The notes: generated from the letters alone by a model not told the origin. Shown: positions 22,201 to 32,589, numbered from the stretch's first letter. The stretch is 64,000 nucleotides of DNA from Akanthomyces muscarius (GCF_028009165.1 NC_079245.1:2976001-3040000), one strand, 5' to 3'. Program-made: numbers and translations.

Positions 22201-24386
22201 ACACACGAGCCCGATTGCTGCTTACTGGTACGCCGCTGCAGAACAATCTCACAGAATTATGGTCGCTACTCTTCTTCCTCATGCCTGCGCAGAATGGCGA
22301 AGGCGGTTTTGCGGACCTGCAAGAGTTTCACGAGTGGTTCCACAAGCCTGAATCCCAGATCCTGGAGAGTGGGCGCGAGCAGATGGACGAGGAAGCAAAG
22401 GCAATCATTTCCAAGCTCCACAAGGTTTTGCGTCCCTATCTGCTACGTCGATTGAAAGCAGACGTTGAAAAGCAAATGCCAGCCAAGTACGAGCACGTTG
22501 AATTCTGTCGACTTTCAAAGCGTCAACGTGAGCTTTACGATGGTTTCCTCTCTCGTTCCGAGACCAAAGAAACGCTGTCGTCTGGTAATTACTTGTCCAT
22601 TATCAACTGTCTGATGCAGCTTCGCAAGGTGTGCAACCATCCAGATCTGTTCATCGACCGGCCCATCATGACGTCTTTCCGCCAAGGATGCTCAGTACCG
22701 GCAGAATACCAAGTGGTAGAGCAGCGCGTGCAGCGCATTTTGCTCCGTGAGAATCGCATGCGCAAAGTCGACCTTGGGTTTCTCAACCTGGTGCCGACGA
22801 AGCAGGAGTCACAGTCGAGTACAGCCTGTGACCGTGTTGCTCAGCTCAGCTCGTACCGCACAATGATCGATATCAAGGAAGCACAGCATGTTCGAGCACA
22901 GCAGACGTATTCACAACTGGACCCATCGACGGTGCAATCCACGGTGGGCTACCTGGAGAGCGCGTCGCGCTGGGGTAGATTTGAGGAACTGCAGCACACT
23001 GTCTATGTCAACGCGCTCCGACGCCAACAGAAGCCCATCTACGGCTCTAATCTTGTGGCAATGCTCACGATGGATGCACATAAACGACCTTACAGGCCTC
23101 GGCCCAAACTGTCTAGGTTCATCATGAGCTGGTTTGAAGACGAGTCGTCGCATATCAAATCTCTGACGCCAGGTTTAGGTGATCGTGCGGACGAGTACAA
23201 GCCACTTATTGAAAAGTTTACCTGCGTCACTCCAGCAGTTGTCACGAGAGATTTGAACCAAGTCTTGCTGGGTCGACAGACTGCCGCTCGCTTTACCGAC
23301 GAGGACTTGAAGCTGTCTGCACCTGTGCGCTGGGCACCGTTCTTACCAAAAGAGGCGCCGACAGATCCGTGGCACGAAGCAAGGATGCGCCACACGATTC
23401 AGTTTCCAGACAAGCGACTACTCCAGTACGATTGTGGAAAATTGCAAGCTCTCGACAAGCTATTGCGCAAACTGCAATCTGGAGGCCACCGTGCGCTCAT
23501 CTTTACGCAAATGACAAAGGTGCTGGATATTTTGGAACAGTTCCTGAACATCCATGGCCATAAATACTTGAGACTGGATGGTGCCACCAAAGTTGAGCAG
23601 CGGCAAATTCTTACCGACCGCTTCAACAACGACCCGCGAATTTTGTGCTTTATCCTGTCCACCCGATCTGGTGGTCTTGGTATCAACTTGACCGGTGCCG
23701 ACACGGTCATCTTCTACGATCAAGACTGGAACCCTGCAATGGACAAGCAGTGCCAGGACCGATGCCATCGTATTGGTCAGACACGAGACGTGCACATTTA
23801 CCGACTTGTCAGTGAGCACACCATCGAAGCCAACATCCTACGCAAGGCGTCACAGAAGCAGATGCTTGATGACGTCGTCATCCAAGAAGGAGAATTTACG
23901 ACAGATTACTTCAACAAGATGTCCATCAAGGATGTGCTGGCAGACAAGGTTGACAATACCAGCGAAGGCGTGTCCGCTGCAGATGCTGCACTGGATCGGG
24001 TCCTAGGAGGCCCCGACAGCAGCCGTGATCAGCGGACCGTGGGAAGGGCACTGGAGCAAGCTGAAGATAGAGAAGATGTGGCGGCTGCGCGTGTGGCTGA
24101 AAAAGAGATCCACGACGACGACGCCGACTTCACGGAAAAGGCCAGTGGCCCTGCATCCGGCGCTTCGACAGCACGGCAAGGTACACCCTTGGACAAACCG
24201 GACGTGGTGTTTGGTGACGACGGGCAAGTCGTGGAGTTGGAGTATAGTGCTTACGGGCAGCGCATGGGCACGATTGACGAATTCATGCTGGCGTTTATGC
24301 GGGAAGCACTGCGGTACACGAAGCTGGATCTGCCCAAGGACAAGAAGAAGGCTAAGAAGAAGGGCAAGGACACGCGAAAGCGATGA
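19296..24386 (+). CDS. SWR1: SWR1 chromatin-remodelling ATPase (Snf2/INO80 family)
   Basis: Catalytic subunit of the SWR1 complex, which exchanges H2A for H2A.Z in nucleosomes. Single exon, 1696 aa. The frame opens 37 codons earlier, but MNGTASPGKP at 19296 is the natural start. Order: disordered, basic N-terminus (residues about 1-270); HSA domain (about 365-440, around EACRDEWIRRQ and YVNKQRLEEWEAEEQKR); long acidic segment (about 470-800, many Asp/Glu) that should bind H2A.Z-H2B; Snf2 ATPase with Walker A in ADEMGLGKTIQT (about 845) and DEAH in MILDEAHNIKNF (about 948); a large insertion typical of INO80/SWR1; then helicase C (about 1380-1530) with LRLDGATKVEQRQ and QCQDRCHRIGQTRDVHIYRL. 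The tail is Lys-rich. Length and domain order agree with fungal SWR1. Confidence 0.97.
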   Translation: MNGTASPGKPQPVEDPPTLKSEQSDVSVPQPDEKLSNGDSVVVQANGHVPEDTIPAPNGHDAENHNSHDHDGSERPAKRQRTQDATPPPSAKKPKPESPPWKQAAADGPTSFTEGGRRKSGRINLLPLELQPQGKKRTTRGSLGGQTKTPKKEERLSLSRSSRTAAATPVSRQIRKPSVSQSAPNSSSRAPAKRQAPTQRTVTRTRRRTPSPPVYTRHSTRPMRSSRHVNTDGNDEPDVSQSPRIKLGAGRSGEIPLVHPGQVPKRPKLGTNFEDFWARAGGLPVEEGGLQASEDGPYYTDELALRDARTILRIEHETEPGGLLAPGRCSLFAPEGDDDMPKQWARQDHLVKAVANFRKLLLGEQQRHRFAAKKLAEACRDEWIRRQPKSTEQLEAEARELCLARYKQVLKAMTGTWENVRAYVNKQRLEEWEAEEQKRVKAALNEAVNLSEQKLQARQAGLDSEALSDEDGFDDLSDDMSDGMNGLGQGDSDLASDEGSDDDSDEDSDVMSSSEDEDGDDVKDVADEGLTQEQLRSKYANIPNFDPGSNEDATDAPTDAPNDVATTQIGAETTDAGAETTDESIDMDDDMGSSDMGEAAASDESEEEESEDDAGGMLGLLFGKSELKQFKRETESEEPTAAVDAEEEQSVFGDALEDEDEVTLIQHPDSLEKNEEQPLDKSETDGLVNGNHKKEGDASTTPAGMDAMEVDEKPVESAAMAEPMQLRDEDEDGTMADVAEEAAEEAAVEQKPVSPETDAVSNPQTLQPSQSPDTTETKASEVDSSSAPVPVKNRTDDGGSESPHKPSTHKIEVPFLLRGTLREYQRDGLDWLAGLYANHTNGILADEMGLGKTIQTIALLAHLAGQHEVWGPHLVIVPTSVMLNWEMEFKKWCPGFKILAYYGTQDERKRKRQGWNNDDVWNVCITSYQLVLQDQQVFKRRRWHYMILDEAHNIKNFKSQRWQTLLGFNTRARLLLTGTPLQNNLTELWSLLFFLMPAQNGEGGFADLQEFHEWFHKPESQILESGREQMDEEAKAIISKLHKVLRPYLLRRLKADVEKQMPAKYEHVEFCRLSKRQRELYDGFLSRSETKETLSSGNYLSIINCLMQLRKVCNHPDLFIDRPIMTSFRQGCSVPAEYQVVEQRVQRILLRENRMRKVDLGFLNLVPTKQESQSSTACDRVAQLSSYRTMIDIKEAQHVRAQQTYSQLDPSTVQSTVGYLESASRWGRFEELQHTVYVNALRRQQKPIYGSNLVAMLTMDAHKRPYRPRPKLSRFIMSWFEDESSHIKSLTPGLGDRADEYKPLIEKFTCVTPAVVTRDLNQVLLGRQTAARFTDEDLKLSAPVRWAPFLPKEAPTDPWHEARMRHTIQFPDKRLLQYDCGKLQALDKLLRKLQSGGHRALIFTQMTKVLDILEQFLNIHGHKYLRLDGATKVEQRQILTDRFNNDPRILCFILSTRSGGLGINLTGADTVIFYDQDWNPAMDKQCQDRCHRIGQTRDVHIYRLVSEHTIEANILRKASQKQMLDDVVIQEGEFTTDYFNKMSIKDVLADKVDNTSEGVSAADAALDRVLGGPDSSRDQRTVGRALEQAEDREDVAAARVAEKEIHDDDADFTEKASGPASGASTARQGTPLDKPDVVFGDDGQVVELEYSAYGQRMGTIDEFMLAFMREALRYTKLDLPKDKKKAKKKGKDTRKR

Positions 24387-25314
24387 TGGACCAAGAGCTG
24401 TCTTTGCGTTGTATTAATTTTTGGGTATGCGACATGGGTGTTTGAGAAGAGGAGGGTTGTACAATAGTAGCGAAGCTACATTATGAGGGAAGCTTTCCCC
24501 GTTCTTGAGTTCTTGTATCATTTATTGCATGGCGTCGGCGGCCTGCATGGCGTTGCATGGCCTATTGGATTGAATGGGGGTATTTAATGGAAAAGGAAAA
24601 CAAAAGTTGAATGCAGTTGGAAATTGGGGCTGGAGTGAACTAGGAGTACATCAATGCAACAATATTCTGAGGACATTATGAAGACGCCGGTGAGAATTAA
24701 TTGGTGACTTCGTTGCCCTCGAGAACGGATGACGGGCTGTCTCAGATGGACTTGGGCAGGGAGAGGGAGGCTGAGAATCAGTGCCTGATAGTGCCTGACG
24801 AGGCACCCAAGGCCAAGGTTACTGTCAGTGACGCCATGGATTGGGATTAGTCTTTTAGCGGGCTGTTGCTACCAAAATAGGGCGTTTTGGGTTCCCTGAG
24901 CGCTAGAGTGCCGCGTGTTTTGGCGGCTTCTCCCCTAAAATAGCTCCTGATGGGCCTTCCCGCCGCCACTGACTTGGAGAGCCTCAAAGTCCCACCGCTC
25001 TTCTTCTCCATCGCGCAAACACGTTGATAACCCATCTGCGCCGGTCCTGCGTGTTTCTCTCCACACTCAGCCCGGTCGACGGCGTCCATTCCTTTCAATC
25101 CTTTTGCATATACACTTTCAAGGGGAAGACGGGCCGAACGTACCGGGTGCTAGCGTCTTCCTTCTCGCGTCACTATACCCCTGCCCGGCGCAAAGAAGCA
25201 TTCCGCCTGCGCGCTCTCGATTCGTGCCTTCGAGCACCCTCTACGCCGAAACGACCCCTTTTCGATTCCAGACGAGACCGCGCGAATCCACGACACTGAA
25301 TTGACTTTACCGCA
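24387..25314. other. Intergenic: SWR1 3' flank and KIN4 promoter
   Basis: No coding frame is supported. The left 300 bp are AT-richer (3' flank). The right 250 bp (from about 25000) are C- and CT-rich, consistent with a long 5' leader of the kinase gene. Confidence 0.45.
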
Positions 25315-28289
25315 ATGCAGGCTGCCCCCAAAGGCAAGGCCGACCACCAGGGCCGGAGGACCAAGGTACATGACTGCCAACACACCCCGGTGGCTGCTTT
25401 GCTTTTTTTCGCCTTCATTGACGATGCCGCATGCGCCTCAAACAAGCCAACGCTACCTGTTAATGCAATTGGACTCTGTGGTACTGACGATGTTTTCTTC
25501 CTTTTTCTTCTAGCTCGCACACTCCTACCAGGAGCTGCTCAAGTCAGTTACCCACGATCCCGCGACACCGCGCCTCGGCCGTGGCAGCTAACCAGCCAAC
25601 AGCGAATTTTCGAGCAACGACCTCAAATCGGTCGGAAACTATACCCTCGGGCGATTAATTGGCAAGGGATCTTTCGGAAAGGTCTACCTAGCCACGCACA
25701 AGCTCACCAATGGCTCCAAGGTGCGCTGCTCTCCCTTCTCGCTGGCGCCCCCCTGTCGCGGCCGCTCATGTCCATATAGGTTGTTCTCAAGTCGGCCAAC
25801 AAGAGCGACTCGAATCTCGCCCGCGAAATCCACCATCACCGACAATTCGTGCACCCCCATATTGCCCGGCTGTACGAAGTCATTGTAACAGAGAGCCTTG
25901 TGTGGCTTGTTCTAGAATACTGCTCCGGTGCGTTGTACCACGCGACAATGGTGCGATCGGGTATTAACGTACTACAGGCGATGAGTTGTACAACTACCTT
26001 TTAGACCATGGTCCGCTCCCCGTCGATAAAGTGCAAAAGATCTTTGCGCAGCTGGTCGGCGCCGTCAGCTATGTGCACCTGCAATCTTGCGTGCACCGCG
26101 ATCTCAAACTCGAAAATATACTCTTTGACAAGCACGAAAATGTCAAGCTGGTGGATTTTGGATTTACGCGAGAATACGAGGGCCGGGTGAACCACCTGCA
26201 GACCTTTTGCGGTACGATATGCTACTCTGCGCCTGAAATGCTCAAGGGCGAAAAGTATGCTGGTGAAAAGGTCGATGTTTGGAGCCTAGGCATCATTCTC
26301 TATTCACTGCTCTGTGGCGAATTGCCATTTGACGACGACGATGACAACATTACGCGATCACGGATTCTGGGCCAAGAGCCCAAGTACCCAGACCACTTGC
26401 CGCCCGATGCGGTGTCGCTGATTAAAGCGCTTTTGTCAAAGCGGCCGATCTTGCGACCCAGCTTACCAGAGATTCTGGCTCACCCTTTTCTAGCTGACCA
26501 TGCTGCAGCTCAGCAAGCGATCCTTGAGATCAAGCCACAGCCTCCGTTTGCCTCGCATTTGGAAAAGGATTGTCTACATCGCATGAGGAGTGCCGGCGTG
26601 GATATCGATGCAGTGATAGAAAGCGTACTTGCGCAACGATGCGATGCGCTGACTGGCTGGTGGATATTGCTGCTGGAAAAGGAGGAGCGTAAAATGAAGC
26701 GACGCGAAAAGAAACGCCGCGAGAAGGAGACGGAACGAAGTCTACGCCGTCTATCGGCCGCCTCAAGCCGTCTTGAGCGTCTGGCGCCGACATTGCAGGA
26801 TGTAGATGAAGACGGAGGTCTCACCTCACAATTCATCCGACTCGGGGATACACCTTCACAGCGTCGCGGACGCAGCGACCGCCGAAGCGCAGGATACTAC
26901 GACATTACGATAACGGACCTTCCCGAGCTGACTGAAGTAGCGAGGGAGAATGGCTCGGCGAGTGGAGGCGAGTCCCCACGGCCAGCTGATGAGCAGTCCA
27001 TACGGTCCGTTTCAACTTCTCACAACCATCGGCCTATACCACCGCCCAAGGAAGGCGTGATCCGTAGTGCAAGGTCACGCGGATCAACACTGCATCTCAT
27101 CACAACGGCTGATTCATTTAACAGTAGAGCGCAGCCCAGCCCCGGGGCGATGAGCAATGGCAAGGCCAACGGGCCGTTCAAGTTGAAGAAGAAGCCCGGC
27201 ATCATGGCTCACTGGAAGCACTGGACGCACTGGTTCAAGGAGAACGCCAAGGTCCGACGCAAGGGTCATGAGCGTCATGCGAGTAGGAGCACGCCAGACC
27301 TTCACAACAAGGAGAGCAAGAGCACGGACAAGGACGCGAGCCCTCGTCCACAAACGAGCAAGTATCCAAACTCTTCAAATAGCCCGGGCATCCGTGGCAC
27401 GGCGCCGCTGCCCAAGGGCGTGGTGGCTAACGGCCACTATGCCAAGGCAGCTTCACCGGCACCACGCCGAGTGCTCTCTAGGAGCAGCACCACGAGCAGT
27501 GTGACGGCATCGCAGCCACATCGACCGCGAGTCTCGAGCAGTTCGCAAGCGTACAAAAGACAGTCCCTCTCGCCAGCGCCAATGACGCCTCGGTCGACTG
27601 TGCGACGCTCCTCTGCTGGTCTGCGCGGCCGCAAGTCCACGTCTTCGTCCGTCTCCTCCGTCCGCTCGCTACATCACCATCACCACACGCACTCGAAAGC
27701 GTCATCCACCAGCTCAACAGGATCAGTCTCCACGTCCAAGGCACCTCTGGGTCGAACGCACTCGCCGCATCATTCCGTCAAGGTCTTGCCCGCCACACCG
27801 ACCTCGCACGGATTCCCGTCCAACATTCGCCTTGTTCGAGGCTCTCCCGGGCCGCCGCCTCCGCTGCAGATGTACAATGAGGGCATGCCGGGCGGTAGTC
27901 GCGCTCCCGGCTCCCCCAACCCGTTTGCGGGCGGCGTGCAGTTTGCCAAGCGCAAGAAGAACCTCTTCAAGGGGCCTAGCCTGAACCTGCCCACGATCTC
28001 GTCATCGCGAAATTCGAGCTCGGGCTCGCATTCGCGCAGCGGCAGCGGCTCCAACCTGAGGCGGTCGACCGAGGTGGCGATTCCCGGCATCCAGGAGGAA
28101 GATGAGGACCACGTGCCGGAGGAGGAGGAGATTGAAGAGGTTGAGATGTTTAACCCGATTGTGGGCGGGCCGGGTGAGATTGTGGAAGAGCAGATTATCG
28201 AAGACGAGGAGATGCCGTCGGCGCTGGATCTCAACGACACGCGTGGGCGTGCGAGCCAAGAAAACGGTGCGGCTGCGGGGGTTAAATAA
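25315..28289 (+). CDS. KIN4: Kin4-type serine/threonine protein kinase (CAMKL group)
   Basis: Predicted kinase of the CAMK/CAMKL Kin4 group, 885 aa. In yeast Kin4 acts in the spindle-position checkpoint; the role here is inferred. Exons: 25315-25365, 25514-25542, 25603-25720, 25780-25927 and 25978-28289, all in frame. Removing the 60-bp second intron joins HSYQELL to NEFSSNDLKSVGNYTLGRL. Kinase domain residues are about 35-300: glycine loop GKGSFGKVYLA, VVLK lysine, HRDLKLENILF (about 155), DFGFTREY (about 174) and activation segment TFCGTICYSAPEML. A Lys/Arg/Glu helix follows (KMKRREKKRREKETERS). The remaining 500 residues are Ser/Pro/Arg-rich and disordered, with a HHHHTH run near 27673 and an acidic end (about 28095-28220). 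Confidence 0.92.
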
Positions 28290-28568
28290 TCCATCCCGTC
28301 TGTAGGGACCTGCGCGTTTGCATTGTGCATTTTTGGCATTTTTGTTTTGTACTTGTTAGTCCTGCTGGAACCAACTATACCCATTTTGTTTCAGGCCGCG
28401 AAAATGGAAAATTAATTGCATGTGCTGAGTGAGGTACATGCACATCACACCACATAGGATTGGCAAACACTAGCAAGATACATTGAGAAGCGAAGAAGAA
28501 TGTATTATAAAGTATGAGCTAGTCGCTAGCGGTTATTGTTTCATTGTATAGAGTGCCGTTGTGTTCCC
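28290..28568. other. 3' flank between convergent genes
   Basis: The 3' end of the kinase gene faces the 3' end of the secreted-protein gene. There is no coding frame. Confidence 0.5.
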
Positions 28569-28591
28569 TTTTATTTATTTATTTATTTATT
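28569..28591 (-). repeat. TTTA tandem repeat forming overlapping AATAAA signals
   Basis: The TTTA unit repeats about five times. Read on the minus strand it gives five overlapping AATAAA hexamers, 22 to 45 bp downstream of the stop at 28614. This is a likely polyadenylation region of the secreted-protein gene, or simply a microsatellite. Confidence 0.6.
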
Positions 28592-28613
28592 CATTGCCAA
28601 GAGCTCTACAACT

Positions 28614-29074
28614 CTACAGCTCATTGCTCTTCTCGCAGCTCGTGACCTCGTAGTCGACCGTGTCGTTGCCCGTCTTCCAGACCTTGGGCTTGAAGTCGAG
28701 GTAGACGAGCTCGTTCTTCTCGGGCTTCCACTCGCCGTTGGTGTCGCGGTAGTAGACCATCTCGCCGGAGCCGGCGTCGCGGACCTCGACCGTCGTGTGC
28801 GAGAGGGTGCCGTCGGTGGTCCAGGACAGCTTGTAGCAGCCGTCGGCCTTGACGGGGAAGGGCTTGGAGCAGCGGACGTTGCCGTCGCCGTCGATGCACT
28901 TTTCGACGGCGTAGTCGAGGACGGAGCCCTTGGAGACGGAGTCGCCGGCTGCGGAAGAGGTGTTAGCGAATGCACGGTTTTGCTTGAAGCGAGAGGGAAA
29001 GGCAAGGACGTACTGAGGACGTTGGTCAGGGCGAGGCCGCTGGCGAGAAGCTGTTGGGAAGTAGGCAGATGCAT
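28614..29074 (-). CDS. Small secreted cysteine-containing protein, 131 aa
   Basis: Family not recognised. Exons are 29074-29014 and 28948-28614; the 65-bp intron has a GTACGT donor, CTAAC branch and GCAG acceptor. A signal peptide spans residues 1-20 or 21 (MHLPTSQQLLASGLALTNVL), interrupted by the intron near its cleavage site. The mature part of about 110 residues has four cysteines (in EKCIDG, VRCSK, DGCYKL and TSCEKS), enough for two disulfides, and alternating beta-like strands. A potential N-glycosylation site is NDTV. The mature protein is acidic. It could be an effector, a cell-surface protein or an antimicrobial; nothing in the sequence decides. Its 3' region carries tandem AATAAA signals. 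Confidence 0.75.
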
Positions 29075-29715
29075 GGTGGATGGTGATTTGACGATTGGAT
29101 GGATGTTGGTTGGTCTTGGTGTGCCAGAGATGAAATGGTGGTGGGAACGGGCACAATGCAACGGCACGAGCACGGGTACTAGGTGGCTTTTATGGATGGG
29201 CAATTAGGCAGGCACTGGGGACGATGGCAAAAAGGGTACAGGTCCCAGGGCGGCCGCGTAACAGATGATTCGAAACCGGATTTTGCTGTGCTGGGGGCGA
29301 ATGGGTCATGGCTAATAGCTGTGATGAGATCGATGACGATGACGTTGGCGCTGTTTCGGGAAAGGTGGTCCGGCTGGTCGGGGTCCGGGCCCACGGTCGG
29401 CGCAGCACAAAGCAGGGAAGATCGGTAGCGGATTCGGTAGGGCGACAATAATAAGCTTCGAATAAGCAGCTGGAGCTGGTTCCACCCATTCATTCTTGGC
29501 AAGGGAAGACCAGGGTATCGTGGCGCATTTTTGGGGTGCCTGTTCATGTCCAGCCCATTGGCGCGGTGTAAGTGTTTCCCATGCCATCGACAGCCAACAC
29601 ATGTCTCGCCTTATACTTAGTTGTACACCAGCAAGCATCATGGGAAAGCGCACGTACTCTTCTACAGAAAGGAACAAATTGAACGCGGCACAAGGCTTTC
29701 TACCCTCTACACAAT
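29075..29715. other. Intergenic; promoter of the secreted-protein gene and flank of a kinase relic
   Basis: Overlapping frames occur on both strands without motif or signal. If the SRPK-like kinase to the right was once complete, its missing C-lobe would have lain here, but I find no DFG or APE-like segment in any minus frame. Confidence 0.5.
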
Positions 29716-30462
29716 CTAGACTGCCACCGAGCCATGGCTTCGCGACTCTTTGGCCTGAGCAACGTCGTCCATTTGAGGGAGCGCAACTCCAAAGTTGGCC
29801 AGGTGGGGATCTAGAGATTGTCAGCTTCAAAATCGCAAATAAACAGACTGACGCGTAGCTGCCCTACCTCCGTGTGCTATGCCACAATCATGTATCAGGG
29901 TGAATGCTTGCGCTATCTGGCGCACGGAAACCGCTGATGAAGTCTCGTTGATGAAAGTGTAATCTGCCGAGGAAGCAATGACCTCAGTCACAATGCACTC
30001 GTGGAATCCATTGGGGCCCTCAATAATGAATGAGTCAAAACAACTGGACAATGTGGTCAAAACCTGGCTTTCCTTGGCAAGTATCGCGTATCTCGGTCAA
30101 AATGGCCACTTCAGTACTTTTCGTCGGTTTTCCAGAGCCTTCACAAATTTTGACAGAGACCCAGCGACTGGGTAAGTCAGCTTTCATGCAAAGTACTATC
30201 TGAAATTGAGCACTCACTCCTCGACTATGTCCCGCGCCATCCAGACCGTTGAGAATGCGCCGAATCCCAGCTTGAACATGATTCTGTATCTGGGCTCTTT
30301 GTCAGGCACATCGACGCACGTTTTCGGTTCAGGGAGCACCTGTCCCAGGATGATGGGGTGAAGTCCATTTTGCTTGTAACGAGAGAGATCTTCTATCTCG
30401 GCGGACATGCCAATGTGGTAGAAGAGATCGTTTTGGCTGTAGCCTGCATCTGGAGCTGGCAT
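29716..30462 (-). pseudogene. Broken SRPK-like protein kinase
   Basis: N-terminal half of a fungal SR-protein-kinase-like gene. It starts MPAPDAGYSQ at 30462, then YRIMFKLGFGAFSTVWMARD (glycine loop). A 50-bp intron (30217-30168, GTGAGT) leads to RWVSVKIC with the ATP lysine. At the TTTT run (plus-strand 30037-30040) the frame shifts by one: DHIVQLF hits TGA, while FDSFIIEGPNGFHECIVTE continues in the other frame. A second intron (29867-29811) joins HDCGIAHG to DPHLANFGVALPQ, giving a HGDxHxxN catalytic loop. The frame ends at a TAG at 29716 before any DFG, APE or C-lobe. With a frameshift and about half the domain absent, it cannot make a complete kinase. A sequencing error could explain the shift but not the truncation. 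Confidence 0.75.
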
Positions 30463-31090
30463 TTCGGCGGACTTGTGCCGCAGAGAGAACGAGTAGTCGA
30501 AGATCGAGAAACGGCGAGATGTGTGGACTGCCGAAGTGACTGCTGCCTAGATACCTTGGAAGGGAGAAAGGTAGGTAGCAAACAGATACACGAGAGGTAG
30601 CATAGCTGTGCAACATGTTGGCTCCACTGGCTGCGAGCCAACAGTAGCCCCAGAGCAACACCGGCGGCAAAAGGCTAAATACAAGTCCAACTGTAACTGT
30701 TCGACGCAAATACACTGTGGATAACCAATGATAGTGGACAGTTGGAAGAAGAGCAAACTGAGCTGTCCTAACGCTGCGTCGGTGTCGCGTGCAAGTGTGA
30801 TTCCGGACTTCGCTCGTTGACGAGGTGCACTACACAGGCCAGTGCACCCAGAGCTTGCTGCGAGATTTATTATGAGTTTTTGATAATTGCTTAACCGCGG
30901 AGAGTTGCAAATCCAGCCACAGCGGTTGAGGTCCAAAATTCGTGCCACAAATGAAGACAGGTGCTCGTCGTCACGTAGCTGGGCGGCTTCCGCTCGCGAT
31001 GTCTCGTTCGACGCCAAAAGCATACATGGGACCCCAGCCTTTTGGGTCACGGCCTGGCTCTCATGTAACTAAGAGATCATGTTTCGAACG
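30463..31090. other. Intergenic, no gene supported
   Basis: Short frames only. It lies between the divergently oriented kinase relic and the gene at 31189. Nothing recognisable. Confidence 0.5.
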
Positions 31091-31092
31091 AG

Positions 31093-31099
31093 TATAAAA
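31093..31099 (+). promoter_or_regulatory. TATA box of the gene at 31189
   Basis: TATAAAA lies about 95 bp before the ATG, within GAGTATAAAAGC. The leader that follows is CA- and CT-rich. Confidence 0.5.
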
Positions 31100-31188
31100 G
31101 CTATGCTTTGGCCTCCAAGACCAAGAACTGCTCTACTCGAGGCAGTTGTCTTTCATCGCCCCATTCTCGCTTCCCTCAACACGATCCA

Positions 31189-32039
31189 ATGGAGAGAACT
31201 ACACAAAACGGTGCAATGGGGAGAAGACTCGAGAAAAATGCATTGAAGGAGACTGCCCTGCCAAGGTCGGCAGGACATGTTGTACTTGAAGGCTGGAACT
31301 CCAACTGGGGAAAGCGACCTCTGACCATACTCTATCTTCGCCAGTCCCCGAAGAGCCGCGAAGAGTTGTACCATGACCTGAAAATTCTGAAGGGATTTGC
31401 AGAATCATGGGATAAAAGCGACAATGTACTCAATGATGTATTCACTCACTAGATGACCAATGTCGTTAACGGCCCACAGGATCGCGCGGGAACCAAGCCG
31501 CCGCCCGATGGCCAGCCAGCCCATGTAATTGTTGTCCTGCAAGTTCCCTTCTCCCTCACACATTCGCTGAAACCATTCCCATTGGCTGACGGTTTCCCTG
31601 CTGCGCTGTGACTTGCAGTTCTAGGTATCACCAGTCGGATTACTCGCCCGATGAGGAAGATCACATAACTGTGCATGTCGCTAGCAAGAAGTCGTGGGAG
31701 GCAGAGGACAAGTATGCTCGGAAGTTTTTCCACATCTACAAGAAGTCAGCCTCTAACGGCGATGAATACAACGAGTGGCGGACTCAACAAGACAAGAAGA
31801 ACAAGTTTCGTTCGGATACGATCAAGGAGCAGCTCAAGGAGGCCGAGAGCGTGGACCTCTTCAAGACACTACCCCCAGGGCCTGCCATTCCTGACGAGGA
31901 GTGGAATTGGATCCACCTTGATTTTATCTTGGATGCTCCGGAGGGCTTGGAAGCATACTTGACGGATCCTACTCATGGCTACGGGGCTCGCCAGAAAAAG
32001 CTTCTGGAAGGAGAAGGGGGCTCCGGGAGCGAACTTTGA
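31189..32039 (+). CDS. Hypothetical protein, at least two exons
   Basis: Function unknown. A first exon from the ATG at 31189 encodes an 87-residue piece with VVLEGWNSNWGKRPLTILYL and KSREELYHDLKILKGFAES. A second coding block to the stop at 32039 has SDYSPDEEDHITVHVASKK, then a charged helical region (EDKYARKFFHIYKK, RSDTIKEQLKEAESVDLF) and EEWNWIHLDFILDAPEGLEAYL. One workable splice is a GTACTC donor at 31426 with an acceptor before 31635 (phase 0), but the donor is weak and the intron of about 200 bp is long for this window. A middle exon or a decayed gene is possible. No signal peptide or membrane segment is visible. A TATA box precedes it. Confidence 0.5.
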
Positions 32040-32470
32040 ATGAATAGTTTCTTGTTGACGGCATGCCATCGATTCAGAAGAATTGAAAATGATGTCGAAA
32101 TTGGCTTCCCACGCAGACAAATGGACCCGTGTTCGGGAGCACGAAGCCGCACGAGAGCCTCAGTGTCTTGGATATAGGTTGGAATAGATTATATTGCGAA
32201 TTGATGAGAGATTGTGTGAAATTATGATTAATACACTAGTCCTGTATTTATGCCGATACTCTTATACAATATTAGCAAGAAGCCAAAAAGCAACCATCAA
32301 CCATCCATGATAATTAACATGCCTATACTACTCGCGTGCCGAAAGGATGAGAGATGTCTCGCGGAAAAGAATACATCTGACCTCTTGTTTGTTGTCAAAC
32401 CTCGGAAGGCCATCCAAGCATGACCTGATAAAGGTTAGGGGTCCCTAGTGAAGCGTAATCTCTACAGGCC
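32040..32470. other. AT-rich 3' flank, no gene
   Basis: From about 32180 to 32350 the sequence is AT-rich with stops in all frames. Likely 3' flank. Confidence 0.5.
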
Positions 32471-32508
32471 ACTGTCCGAGACTGGACTGTCCGAGACTGG
32501 ACTGTCCG
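32471..32508. repeat. 15-bp tandem repeat, 2.5 copies
   Basis: The unit ACTGTCCGAGACTGG occurs exactly at 32471-32485 and 32486-32500, with a partial third copy to 32508. No coding role is seen. Confidence 0.9.
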
Positions 32509-32544
32509 CAGAATTACTGCGCCACAAGTACGCATTGAGTAAAT

Positions 32545-32589
32545 GGGATAAACGGGATAAACGGGATAAACGGGATAAACGGGATAAAC
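32545..32589. repeat. 9-bp minisatellite, five perfect copies
   Basis: GGGATAAAC is repeated five times without change. The lack of substitutions suggests recent expansion by slippage or recombination. It lies 37 bp from the 15-bp repeat. It is unlike the fungal telomere repeat TTAGGG. Confidence 0.92.

Noticed and set aside
32545..32589. Interstitial telomere-like repeat
   Set aside because: The unit GGGATAAAC does not match TTAGGG on either strand.
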